From Hoyosella rhizosphaerae (lineage in GTDB: Bacteria > Actinomycetota > Actinomycetes > Mycobacteriales > Mycobacteriaceae): DNA of 64,000 nt. Position 1 is the stretch's first letter, and each line of letters starts with the position of its first letter. The stretch covers positions 124,001 through 188,000 of the forward strand of contig NZ_BMJH01000001.1 of NCBI RefSeq assembly GCF_014643175.1, in the 5' to 3' direction. The notes under the pieces are model-generated. The model was given only the letters and a program-made list of their open reading frames with translations. It was not told where the DNA came from and did no database searches. Positions 35,681 through 43,872 of this stretch are shown here, in pieces. A program made the translations under genes and the position numbers.

Positions 35681-36181
35681 ATGAAATCACTCAGCATTGC
35701 CGTCGAATACGGCGCAACGGCACCGCAAGCCAGGCGTGATCCCCTTGAATCCCCATTGCAGACACCGAGCGGAGAATGGGTGTTGCTCACGGGATCACAC
35801 CGAGGTGAACGCCTCATTCGGCTTCGTGCGCGCGACCTTGGGGAAGCCCGTCAGCGCTATGAGGGAATCAAACTCGGTGACCCCAGAGCTGTTGTGCTGC
35901 TCGACATTTACGGGTACTCCGCCGACTCATGGCGACAGGCATTTGACGCCTACCGTCAGATCAACCCCCAGTGGAAACCAGGCGGAGTGTTCGACACAAT
36001 CACCTACGTTGGTTCCCACAGCGGTCTGGTGGGACTTATTGAAGATGTGCATGCCGCGGGCGTCGCCGATGGTGTCACCGTGCAAGGTCCTGACGATTGG
36101 TTGCAGGCGTTTCACCGCGACACTTTAAAACCGTGGCTGGCAACGAAAGCGGGTCCCGTTCGTGAGTTGGTGGCGAGCTGA
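35681..36181 (+). CDS. Hypothetical protein linked to sulfur-scavenging genes
   Basis: 166 residues. Not recognised. Visible features are VVLLDIYGYSADSWRQAFDAYRQIN and VFDTITYVGSHSGLVGLIEDVHAAGVADGV, which look like beta-alpha units of a TIM barrel and faintly recall the C-terminal part of luciferase-like monooxygenases. It could be a reduced LLM-related protein, but that is a guess. Its stop overlaps the flavin reductase start by one base (TGATG), and it is divergent from sfnG, so a role in the same pathway is likely. Confidence 0.65.
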   Translation: MKSLSIAVEYGATAPQARRDPLESPLQTPSGEWVLLTGSHRGERLIRLRARDLGEARQRYEGIKLGDPRAVVLLDIYGYSADSWRQAFDAYRQINPQWKPGGVFDTITYVGSHSGLVGLIEDVHAAGVADGVTVQGPDDWLQAFHRDTLKPWLATKAGPVRELVAS

Positions 36182-36675
36182 TGACCGCTTCAGTGGATAC
36201 CAGATTGCAACCGCAGCAGCTACGGAGCGCTTTTGCGGCGCACCCTGCCGGTGTCGTGGCAGTGGCTGCTGACATTGGCGGGAGATACGTGGGGATGGTG
36301 GCAAGTAGCTTCGTGCCCGTTTCACTCGATCCACCGCTCGTTTCCGTGTGCATCCAAAATACCTCGGGGACCTGGCCGGTTCTGACAACATCGGCGACGC
36401 TCGGCATCAGCGTCCTGGGCTCACACCACGGGGACGTTGCTCGCAGCCTCGCCCGTAGGACGGGTGACCGCTTCGAAAATGTCCCAACCGAACTCGGCCC
36501 TGCGGGTGCAGTGTTTATCGCGGCGTCGCCGTTGCATTTGCAGGTGGCGATCCGCGACACGATCGCTGCGGGTGATCACCACATCGTTCTTCTTGACGTC
36601 CTAGACGTGCGGATACTCAGCGATCACGCACCGATCGTGTTCTATCAGAGTGGCTTTCACACCCTCCGCCCTTGA
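36181..36675 (+). CDS. Flavin reductase family protein
   Basis: 164 residues. The FMN-binding split-barrel of the HpaC/DszD type shows RSAFAAHPAGVVAVAADIGGRYVGMVASSFVPVSLDPPLVSVCIQ, then ISVLGSHHGDVARSLA and GDHHIVLLDVLDV. It supplies reduced flavin to the neighbouring monooxygenases. It is coupled to the preceding hypothetical gene. Downstream lies the first copy of the 92-bp hairpin repeat, which may act as its terminator. Confidence 0.87.
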   Translation: MTASVDTRLQPQQLRSAFAAHPAGVVAVAADIGGRYVGMVASSFVPVSLDPPLVSVCIQNTSGTWPVLTTSATLGISVLGSHHGDVARSLARRTGDRFENVPTELGPAGAVFIAASPLHLQVAIRDTIAAGDHHIVLLDVLDVRILSDHAPIVFYQSGFHTLRP

Positions 36676-36711
36676 TGCGCCCTGGTTCCGCCGGGCCCTG
36701 GTTCCGCCGCG

Positions 36712-36803
36712 GCGCAAATCCATCTGCGGAAGTCGCCTAAACCGCCAATTTGGGCCGGGTTTTGTTGACCTCCACAGATGGATTCCCGTCGGAGTTAGCA
36801 CCG
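36712..36803. repeat. 92-bp hairpin repeat, copy 1
   Basis: 91 of 92 bases match copy 2 at 37305-37396 in direct orientation. It contains near-perfect 18-bp inverted arms (36717-36734 and 36767-36784; 16 of 18 pair), beginning AATCCATCTG and ending CAGATGGATT. It lies 36 bp after the flavin reductase stop. Confidence 0.9.
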
Positions 36804-36832
36804 CCGGGGCCGACCACTGCTTGGATGGTTCT

Positions 36833-37300
36833 ATGTCAAGGTCAACTTGTACCGTCGGCCCAGTGACAAGACTGAAGTGTTTGCCCATCGCGGGGGTCTT
36901 GCTCGCAGCCTCATGCAGCGGGGATTCCGCGACAGCAGACAACGCTCCGACCTGCCTCGATGTAGGGAGTGAAGTGATTGGCGCGATTTCCGAACAACTC
37001 GACAGCTCGGTTAATCCGATCGTCGGTATAGCTGCACCCTCTAACTCGGGCACCAGCTTCGTTGTCAGGCTCGGGATCGCTGAGCTGATCGTGGACGGAG
37101 ACCAGGCTGAGGTTGTCAATCACGAGGGGAGTTGGACTACGGACTCCGTCAGTTCACGTCCCGAGACCATTCGCGCGCTGGACCACATGGCCGCAGAGTT
37201 ATCAACCTGGCCAATGGAAGCCGATCCGCAGAACTACGAGACTGGTCAAGCTGCAGTTGCAGCGTGCTTGGGTGACGTTGGCACTTGGGTCAGAAGGTGA
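36833..37300 (+). CDS. Small lipoprotein of unknown function
   Basis: 155 residues from the ATG at 36833; a GTG at 36863 would give a shorter, typical lipoprotein signal. The signal CLPIAGVLLAASC ends in a lipobox Cys. The mature part is acidic, with three further Cys (TCLD, AACL and an N-terminal one) and no recognised family. The gene is enclosed by two copies of a 92-bp direct repeat, so it may have arrived by, or created, a duplication between the sulfur genes. Confidence 0.6.
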   Translation: MSRSTCTVGPVTRLKCLPIAGVLLAASCSGDSATADNAPTCLDVGSEVIGAISEQLDSSVNPIVGIAAPSNSGTSFVVRLGIAELIVDGDQAEVVNHEGSWTTDSVSSRPETIRALDHMAAELSTWPMEADPQNYETGQAAVAACLGDVGTWVRR

Positions 37301-37304
37301 ACAC

Positions 37305-37396
37305 GCGCAGATCCATCTGCGGAAGTCGCCTAAACCGCCAATTTGGGCCGGGTTTTGTTGACCTCCACAGATGGATTCCCGTCGGAGTTAGCACCG
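37305..37396. repeat. 92-bp hairpin repeat, copy 2
   Basis: Same sequence and orientation as copy 1 apart from one base at the left arm. It starts 4 bp after the lipoprotein stop and ends 7 bp before the stop of the convergent ROK gene, so it is well placed to work as a bidirectional terminator. Confidence 0.9.
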
Positions 37397-37403
37397 TCGG
37401 AGT

Positions 37404-38639
37404 TCATAAAAGTTGCGCATTCAGCGGGTCGGCGTGGAGCACACTGAGCGACACCGCAACCGCGGCATGTTCCTGCACCCGATTCCCGAAGCCCGTGACA
37501 AGGACGTTCCGACGAGGGGAACGTGTGGTCTGATCGAATGACTGCGCAAAGTCCCTCATGGCTTCGGGGTATGAAGTAAAGGCTTGGCCGCCCAATGTCA
37601 CGTGGTCGGGGTTGAACAGGTCCCGTAGAGTCGCGACGACTTTTCCGAGGGTTCGTGCCCGGTCTGTCAGGATTGCAGCCGCGGCGGTGTTGCCGGCTCG
37701 CGCAAGCTTGATCAGCTCATCGAGCGATGGACCGGATGACAGGGCAATTCCGTCGTCGATCGCGCGGCGCATGATGGCGTCTTCACTGACCGTCGCTTCG
37801 AGGCAGCCCCGCTGGCCGCAATCGCACAACACACCAGAACCTGATGGAAGGTGTGCGACGGATCCCGGGCCGCCACGGGGGGTGATCACTCGTTCGGCGA
37901 AGGTCAACGCGACGCCTACGGTTTCGCGGGCATAAAAGTAGAGGTTGCTGCTTTCACCATTGTGGGTGGATTCATGTGGGGCGAGTAGTAACTCAGCGGC
38001 GGCCATCGCTTCGACGTGTGGAGCTACGGAGACGGGAACATTCAGTGCCTTACCGATAACGTGACCGACAGGCGCGTTGGTCCATTGGAGGCGGTGGTGT
38101 GACGCCGTGCCAGTTGTGGGATCAACCTGCCCGCCTAAGGCAATTCCGGCCCACAAGAACGTGCGCCGAAAGCGGGCAGCGAATGCGGAGGCGCTAGAGG
38201 CGATACTTGTTAGGGCTCCGTGTTGTGGCCCAGCTGGTGTCGGGATTCGGATGCCGCCCAATATTGTTCCGCGGATGTCGCTCGCCACGATTGTGGTCAC
38301 TGCGGCGCCTATGTGAATTCCTATGGTGGCGTACGGTTCGTGGTTGATTTGTATGGGTACGCGTGGTCGCCCGACAGCTCCTGATGTAGTGAGGTCGTGG
38401 CGTTCGAGCAACAGCCCAGCCGCGAGAAGGGCGGCGACATTTCGGTTAACTGTTGCGATGCTTGCGCCACTGAGTTGCGCGGCTTTCTCTCTGGAGATGG
38501 GCCCTTTGTGGGCAGCGATCCGAAAAATCGCTGCAGCTGGAGTTTGCCCGTGAAAAAACCGCGGGGGGTGAACGGATACCCCCGGCGCTGAATGGTGAGA
38601 AGTAGGCGTTCTAGCTGATGAGAGTGAGAGTGTAGTCAC
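37404..38639 (-). CDS. ROK family transcriptional regulator
   Basis: 411 residues from the GTG at 38639 (GGATGG 6 bases upstream); an upstream TTG at 38678 adds 13 residues. An N-terminal winged helix (ISREKAAQLSGASIATVNRNVAALLAAGLLLE) precedes the ROK domain, which has the zinc motif CDCGQRGCLEA and an ATPase-like fold. ROK repressors usually sense sugars, but the location between sulfur-scavenging genes suggests control of those. The sugar-kinase motif is not obviously intact, so it is a regulator rather than a kinase. Confidence 0.85.
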   Translation of the reverse strand: MTTLSLSSARTPTSHHSAPGVSVHPPRFFHGQTPAAAIFRIAAHKGPISREKAAQLSGASIATVNRNVAALLAAGLLLERHDLTTSGAVGRPRVPIQINHEPYATIGIHIGAAVTTIVASDIRGTILGGIRIPTPAGPQHGALTSIASSASAFAARFRRTFLWAGIALGGQVDPTTGTASHHRLQWTNAPVGHVIGKALNVPVSVAPHVEAMAAAELLLAPHESTHNGESSNLYFYARETVGVALTFAERVITPRGGPGSVAHLPSGSGVLCDCGQRGCLEATVSEDAIMRRAIDDGIALSSGPSLDELIKLARAGNTAAAAILTDRARTLGKVVATLRDLFNPDHVTLGGQAFTSYPEAMRDFAQSFDQTTRSPRRNVLVTGFGNRVQEHAAVAVSLSVLHADPLNAQLL

Positions 38640-38989
38640 GAGAAACCATCCGTCGACGTCGAATGTGCGGATCCGCAAATGAGTGAGCCCCGGACGCCAA
38701 CGGACGCCGGAACGAGATTGGGGTTAGCGCGCTTACAGACAGCAGCGCATGCAGCACATTCGACACATCTGCGACGTCCGAACCGGAGCTACGGCCATGA
38801 CGGCGTGCTTGGTGGGATTCGTAGAAGTCGACACGAGAATGAACCTAGCATCAAACCTTCATTGGGTTCTATGTGATGTGCGCCCCACCCATGTGAGGGT
38901 GTTCGAATCGAGCCGATTCTAACTAGTGCTTTGTGCTCCTTTGCTCTCGATAGTTGAACCAACATCGGTACGAGGCAGGGAGCGGAGAA
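38640..38989. other. 350-bp divergent promoter region
   Basis: This gap separates the ROK regulator from the SfnB/StyA-like operon. It contains the short palindrome GAATCG-N3-CGATTC near 38901 and is AT-richer close to 38910-38990. No gene with a ribosome site was found. It probably holds promoters for both directions. Confidence 0.5.
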
Positions 38990-40183
38990 TTGAGTACTGC
39001 AACGTCAGTTACGCATGATTTAAAGCAATATTTTCGACCACTTTTCTCTGAAATTGCGGCGGGAGCGTTTGAACGAGAGAAGGACCACCGACTACTTCAT
39101 AAGGAAGTTGACCTACTGCGCGATGCGAAATTCGGTGCGTTGCGTGTTCCCCGAGAACTTGGGGGTTTTGGTGTCAGCGTGCGACAGCTGTTCGACCTGT
39201 TGATTGATCTCGCTGCGGCCGAATCAAATTTGCCGCAAGCGTTGAGGGTGCATTGGACGTTTGTTGAAGATCAATTGTTGTCGCACGACCGTGATTGGCT
39301 GAACAGGATCGCTGAGGGCGCCTTAGTTGGTAATGCGATTACCGAACCTGGTATTGGCGCCGCGGATCGCTACCAGACAAAACTTACGCGGCGGGGTGAA
39401 GGCTGGCTGCTTAACGGAACAAAGTACTACAGCACCGGAAGCCTGTATGCCGACCACATCCTGACTGCCGTCGACCTCGACGGTGAGCGTGTGGGTGTGC
39501 TCGTCGATGCCAACCAGAACGGGGTGGAACAGCGCGACGACTGGGACGGTTTTGGGCAACGTCTAACTGTGAGTGGTACAGCTTCATTCACGGACGTTGA
39601 CGTGGCACCATCTCGCATTCTGGGGCCGGGCTACGGTTCCCCTGGTCGCACTTATTCCACGGCCTACCTTCAACTTGTTCAGTTGGCTGTGTTGGCCGGG
39701 ATTGCGCAGCGTGCTCAGGACGATACTGCTGAATGGGTGCGTCAGCGGACTCGAACATTCACGCATGCTTCCGCTGACCTGCCGCGCCATGACCCCCTAG
39801 TGCAGCAAGTGATCGGAAAGCTTGCGGCGGCGTCATTTGGGGCGCGGGCAGCGGTACTTTCCGTAGCTGATGAACTCGATGCGGTTCTTGCATCTGGTGG
39901 CGATGACGCTGAATTGCTGGACCGTGCTGAAGCCGCCGCGGCGAGTGCGCAAAGTGTTGTCATCGACCTTGTTTTGACAGCGACGTCGCAGCTTTTCGAA
40001 GTGGGCGGCGCCTCGATTACGTCGTCGGCTCTTGCCCTTGACCGGCACTGGCGCAATGCCCGCACAGTCGCCGCGCATAACCCCCTCGTCTATAAGCAGC
40101 AAGCAGTGGGGGCGCACGTCTTGAACGGGGATCCGTTGCCCTACGCGTGGAGCGCTGGTCGGTTCGATAGGAGCTCAACATGA
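38990..40183 (+). CDS. SfnB/DszC-like acyl-CoA-dehydrogenase-fold monooxygenase
   Basis: 397 residues from the TTG at 38990 with GGAG 7 bases upstream; the TTG at 38954 lacks one. It contains ALRVPRELGGFGVSVRQLFDLL, TEPGIGAADRYQTKL, WLLNGTKYYSTGSLYADHIL, DDWDGFGQRLTVSGTASF and the C-terminal LFEVGGASITSSALALDRHWRNARTVAAHNPLVYK. This is the DszC/SfnB group acting on organosulfur compounds. It is followed directly by a StyA-like flavoprotein, overlapping an upstream in-frame start of that gene. Confidence 0.85.
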   Translation: MSTATSVTHDLKQYFRPLFSEIAAGAFEREKDHRLLHKEVDLLRDAKFGALRVPRELGGFGVSVRQLFDLLIDLAAAESNLPQALRVHWTFVEDQLLSHDRDWLNRIAEGALVGNAITEPGIGAADRYQTKLTRRGEGWLLNGTKYYSTGSLYADHILTAVDLDGERVGVLVDANQNGVEQRDDWDGFGQRLTVSGTASFTDVDVAPSRILGPGYGSPGRTYSTAYLQLVQLAVLAGIAQRAQDDTAEWVRQRTRTFTHASADLPRHDPLVQQVIGKLAAASFGARAAVLSVADELDAVLASGGDDAELLDRAEAAAASAQSVVIDLVLTATSQLFEVGGASITSSALALDRHWRNARTVAAHNPLVYKQQAVGAHVLNGDPLPYAWSAGRFDRSST

Positions 40184-40242
40184 CTCGTCGTATCAGTCTT
40201 CGTCAAGCACTTGAACGTCATATTCTGAGAAGGAGAACTCAC

Positions 40243-41604
40243 ATGACCATTGAACAACGTACTGTCGCCGTCGTCGGTGCCGGTTTAGCTGGTAGCTCAG
40301 CTGCATTGGGCTTCGTCAATGCGGGATTTAGTGTCACGCTCTTCAGTGACCGGGATCTGAAGTCGTTGCGCGATGATGTCCCACCAACGGGTACTGCTGT
40401 CTACTTTGGGAAGTCCAGGGAGGCGGACGCCACCATCATTGAAGATTTGTATGGTGCGCAGTCGCATACCAGCGGGTTGAGTACTCGGCTGCATTCCGGC
40501 GTAGGGGAGACAAGCGCGGATGTGCTTGAGTTTGACCCTTCGTTTGGTTATGTGGCCCAGGCGGTGGACGTTCGACTTCGGTCTGCGGATCGGATTGCGC
40601 GTTTCATCGAGCGTGGAGGCACGTTTGTTGTGCAGGATGTCACGCGAGATGACCTCGGTGAGATCGCGGGCAGACACGATCTCACCGTGGTCGCGACTGG
40701 AAAAGGTGGGCTGGCGTCGTTCTTCCCTGTTGACGAGGAGCGGACGGTGTATGACAAGCCGCAGAGAACCCTTCTTTTTGCTGCACTAGGTACAAACGGT
40801 GAGGCCCCAGATTTCAGTTACCGAGGCCCCGGTGGTCGCGAGCATAATCTCTTTAACCTGCATACCGATTTCGGTGAAGCATGGCTTGGGCCATATCTCC
40901 ACAAGGATTTTGGTGAGGCATGGGGATTCATCGGGTTCGCTAAGCCTGGTAGTCCGTGGGAGAGTGCATTCTCGTCAGCAATTGACGCCGCAAGCGCGCA
41001 TAAAGTGGTTTTAGAACTTTATCGTGAGTATTTTCCCAAGGACGCACGTGAGGTGGAGAAACTCCGCCCGATTGAGTCCGACCCGCATTCGTGGCTTCGG
41101 GGGGCTGTCACCCCCACCGTGCGGAAAGCCGTCGGTGCAACTGATAGCGGACACCCGGTCTTAGCGATTGGTGATACAGCGATAGCCTTTGACCCAGTCG
41201 CTGGGCAGGGGGCTCAGAACGCCATTATTCAGGTAGCTTCACTGGTCGCCGCGGCGCGAAAACACCAGGGACCATTTACCGCTGAATGGCTCGGTGAGCA
41301 GTTTGAGCTGCATTGGAAGAGTCGGGGTTATGCGGCGACGGAGGTAACGCGATTGTTCCTCGGGGATCCCAAGCATGCGGAGCATGCGCAGTTGCTGTTT
41401 GCGGCTGCTGCTGTGAACGACGCTGTGGCTACCGCGCTGTTCCTCTTGCTGTCGGAGCCGGATCGTTTTCTCGCACTCACGTCGCGTGACGATGTTCTCG
41501 CCTACATCACGGAGGCGGCAGGGGTGTCGGCTGAGGATGTGCTTGCCGCATTCTCACCGAGCGAAGGGTTCGCGGAATCCTCACTCGCTCGGGCGGCTTC
41601 TTAG
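40243..41604 (+). CDS. StyA-like FAD-dependent monooxygenase
   Basis: 453 residues from the ATG with GAAGGAG upstream; an ATG at 40180 is in frame but not needed. FAD motif VAVVGAGLAGSSAALGFVNAG, then the styrene-monooxygenase-like HSGVGETSADVLEF, GKGGLASFF and the late LAIGDTAIAFDPVAGQGAQNAI. StyA epoxidises styrene and readily oxidises sulfides to sulfoxides using FADH2 from a separate reductase. Its setting beside sulfone and sulfonate monooxygenases favours a thioether or other organosulfur substrate. Its end overlaps the next gene by 4 bp. Confidence 0.82.
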   Translation: MTIEQRTVAVVGAGLAGSSAALGFVNAGFSVTLFSDRDLKSLRDDVPPTGTAVYFGKSREADATIIEDLYGAQSHTSGLSTRLHSGVGETSADVLEFDPSFGYVAQAVDVRLRSADRIARFIERGGTFVVQDVTRDDLGEIAGRHDLTVVATGKGGLASFFPVDEERTVYDKPQRTLLFAALGTNGEAPDFSYRGPGGREHNLFNLHTDFGEAWLGPYLHKDFGEAWGFIGFAKPGSPWESAFSSAIDAASAHKVVLELYREYFPKDAREVEKLRPIESDPHSWLRGAVTPTVRKAVGATDSGHPVLAIGDTAIAFDPVAGQGAQNAIIQVASLVAAARKHQGPFTAEWLGEQFELHWKSRGYAATEVTRLFLGDPKHAEHAQLLFAAAAVNDAVATALFLLLSEPDRFLALTSRDDVLAYITEAAGVSAEDVLAAFSPSEGFAESSLARAAS

Positions 41605-42269
41605 TGCGCATGCACTTCGACTCGAGAGATGACTTCGGTGGTGGGGATGATGAGAAACTCGCGCTCTGTCTCCGTCAAGATTTTCAGGAAGCCTGGCGAG
41701 GTTTCCATGACGTATCCGCGGACGTCCCCTTCAAGTAGGTCGATTTGCTCGAGGGGGACCCACGGTGTGCTGACGATCGCGGCGAGAATTAGGAGCATTC
41801 CGCTCGCGATCAGCCAGACGCGGTGGAGGACGAACACAGCGGCTTGGTGAAGTTGGTCGTTGTGACGGAGACGTTCCAGCAGCGCAACAACGGCGGTGGC
41901 GAGCAACATGGTCACGAGGAGCCACCAACTGCGATAGGTCGCTAGCAGCGATGCTAATGCGGCTGTGACGACCGCAAGTAGAACGAGACTACTTGACCGA
42001 CCACCTTCGACTACGGGCCAGATCACTCGAATGAGTATGAGTGGAAGAAGCACCGCGAGCGCAACGCCAGTGAGTATTGGTTCACCCATCAATGTGCCGA
42101 CGAGGATGCCGAAGCCTTCGTTGAGGTCGATTGTGTGGATTATGGCGAAGGCAACATTCCAGTCGTAGCCGCTCACCGCGAGTAGGCGAAGGAAGAGGAA
42201 CAGGAACAGCGCACTAGCGCCGGTGATGACGAGTCCCGATGTGCTGGTTCGCTTTTCGTGATGGGACAT
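41601..42269 (-). CDS. Hypothetical membrane protein
   Basis: 222 residues with about five membrane helices (GLVITGASALFLFLFLRLLAV, ILTGVALAVLLPLILIRVIW, SLVLLAVVTAALASLLATY and two more) and a cytoplasmic C-terminus ending TTEVISRVEVHAH. The family is not recognised. It follows the PAP2-lipid kinase gene by 6 bp, so the two are probably co-transcribed and may both act on membrane lipids. Confidence 0.75.
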   Translation of the reverse strand: MSHHEKRTSTSGLVITGASALFLFLFLRLLAVSGYDWNVAFAIIHTIDLNEGFGILVGTLMGEPILTGVALAVLLPLILIRVIWPVVEGGRSSSLVLLAVVTAALASLLATYRSWWLLVTMLLATAVVALLERLRHNDQLHQAAVFVLHRVWLIASGMLLILAAIVSTPWVPLEQIDLLEGDVRGYVMETSPGFLKILTETEREFLIIPTTEVISRVEVHAH

Positions 42270-42275
42270 GCGAGG

Positions 42276-43751
42276 TCATCCTTGAGACATTGGTGCGTAA
42301 ACGGTGAGTGCGTGCGGTTCGGTTCGGACAGTGAGTTGCTGTACGTCGCTGACGGGGTCGCCGTCGAGGGCCAACGGTGCGGGGTCAGTGAGTTCGATGT
42401 TAAGGCTAGGGGACAGCAGGCGAAGGTAGGTGGGGCTGGTCATAAGTGTCCCTGTGATGACGGCGTACAGAGCGCGCGTGTACGACAGTGTGAGGTCGGC
42501 TCTGATGATGCGGATATCGAGGTTGCCGTCCGCCATGCTCGACCTGCCGACGGGAATGCGATGTGCGGGTTGGTAGGTGCCGTTGCCGATGAAGAGGGTG
42601 CGAACCCTAATGTGTTGCCCGTCGAGGGTGAGTTGGAGTGGGTCGTTTGCGGCGAGTTCGCGGATCATGCCGAGTGCGAGTGGGATCCATTTGCCGAGAT
42701 GGCGTTCCCACTTTTTGCGGACTTTGAGCGCCGCGGGGTAGGTGCCGAGGCTTGCTGTGTTGATGAATGTGTGGTCGGTGTGGCTATCGGCGATGGCGGT
42801 GGCGAGGTCAATTCTGCGAGAGTCGCCGGATGCTACTGCTGCTGCGGTGGTGCAGACATCGAGTGTCCCGATGTCGATAGCGAAGTGATTGAGTGTTCCC
42901 CCTGGGAATACTGCGAGCGGATGGTGGGTGAGGGCGGCTGCGGCTGCGACCGTGCGCACGGTGCCGTCACCTCCGAGTACTCCTAGCGCTGATGGGTTCC
43001 GTTGCTTGATGAGCTGGATGAGTTTTGCGTGGGTGTCGGCTTGGGTTTCACCGATCGGGATGTCAACAAATTCAGCGTGCGGTAGCAATTCTTTGATGCT
43101 GTCGCGGAGTGTGTCGGATTCGCTGCCAGATTCAGGGTTGGCGACGATGAGGAGTCCGTTGCCGTCGGGTAGCGCTGGAGCATCACCCGGAATGTTGCTG
43201 ATCGATGGGGTTGCGGGGAGGGCGGCCCACCATCGGCGGGTGGCGAAGGCAATACCGACGCCTAGTGCGCTCCCAACGATGACGTCGGAGGGCCAGTGCA
43301 CGCCGTTGTGGACTCGGGAGTAGGCGACCGTGGCGGCGAGGGGTGCGATGGCGAGGCCGAGGGCGGGTGATTCGAGGGCAACTCCGGTGGCGAATGCTGC
43401 GGCTACGGCGGAGTGTCCGGATGGAAAGGATGACGATTTTGGCATTCGGATGCGGCGCCTGTGCAGCGGCATCGAGAAGTGGTCGGGTCGGGGGCGCGGG
43501 AGTGAAAACTTGAATGCCACGTTTGCGAGGAGACTGGTCGCCCCGACGGCCAGGATGCCCCGAACTGCAGCTCGACGGGGTGCGCCGGGGTGCCGCGAGA
43601 GAAGGAGCGATATCGCGATCCAGGGCTTGCTGTAGTTGGCGATTGTGCTCGCGAACTGCATGCCTGTGTCGAGCGAAGATGGGCGCAGGGTGGCGGAGTG
43701 GGCCATTACGTTGTGGTCGAACGTCGAGATGAGGCCTAGTAGGCGGCGCAT
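42276..43751 (-). CDS. PAP2 phosphatase fused to diacylglycerol/lipid kinase domain
   Basis: 491 residues. The N-terminal PAP2 domain has all three motifs: KFSLPRPRP, PSGHSAVAAAFA and SRVHNGVHWPSDVIVG. The C-terminal half is a DAGK catalytic domain with GVLGGDGTVRTVAAAA and FPGGTLNHFAIDIG. One half removes phosphate from lipid phosphates and the other can add it, so the protein probably controls phosphatidate or a polyprenyl phosphate pool. The fusion is common in actinobacteria. Confidence 0.9.
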   Translation of the reverse strand: MRRLLGLISTFDHNVMAHSATLRPSSLDTGMQFASTIANYSKPWIAISLLLSRHPGAPRRAAVRGILAVGATSLLANVAFKFSLPRPRPDHFSMPLHRRRIRMPKSSSFPSGHSAVAAAFATGVALESPALGLAIAPLAATVAYSRVHNGVHWPSDVIVGSALGVGIAFATRRWWAALPATPSISNIPGDAPALPDGNGLLIVANPESGSESDTLRDSIKELLPHAEFVDIPIGETQADTHAKLIQLIKQRNPSALGVLGGDGTVRTVAAAAALTHHPLAVFPGGTLNHFAIDIGTLDVCTTAAAVASGDSRRIDLATAIADSHTDHTFINTASLGTYPAALKVRKKWERHLGKWIPLALGMIRELAANDPLQLTLDGQHIRVRTLFIGNGTYQPAHRIPVGRSSMADGNLDIRIIRADLTLSYTRALYAVITGTLMTSPTYLRLLSPSLNIELTDPAPLALDGDPVSDVQQLTVRTEPHALTVYAPMSQG

Positions 43752-43872
43752 AAATAAACGCTAGCCGTTGCGGTGTGATTGGTGGGGGTATTGCATGTGT
43801 GGATTTGTCGACGTAGCCTTGAAAACATTATTGACCGCGGGTCAACAGTGATACTCGAATGACGGAGAGCCC

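Noticed and set aside
38893-38925. TTCGAATC resembling a tRNA T-loop
   Set aside because: Flanking bases do not form a T-stem, and no acceptor or anticodon arms are present.
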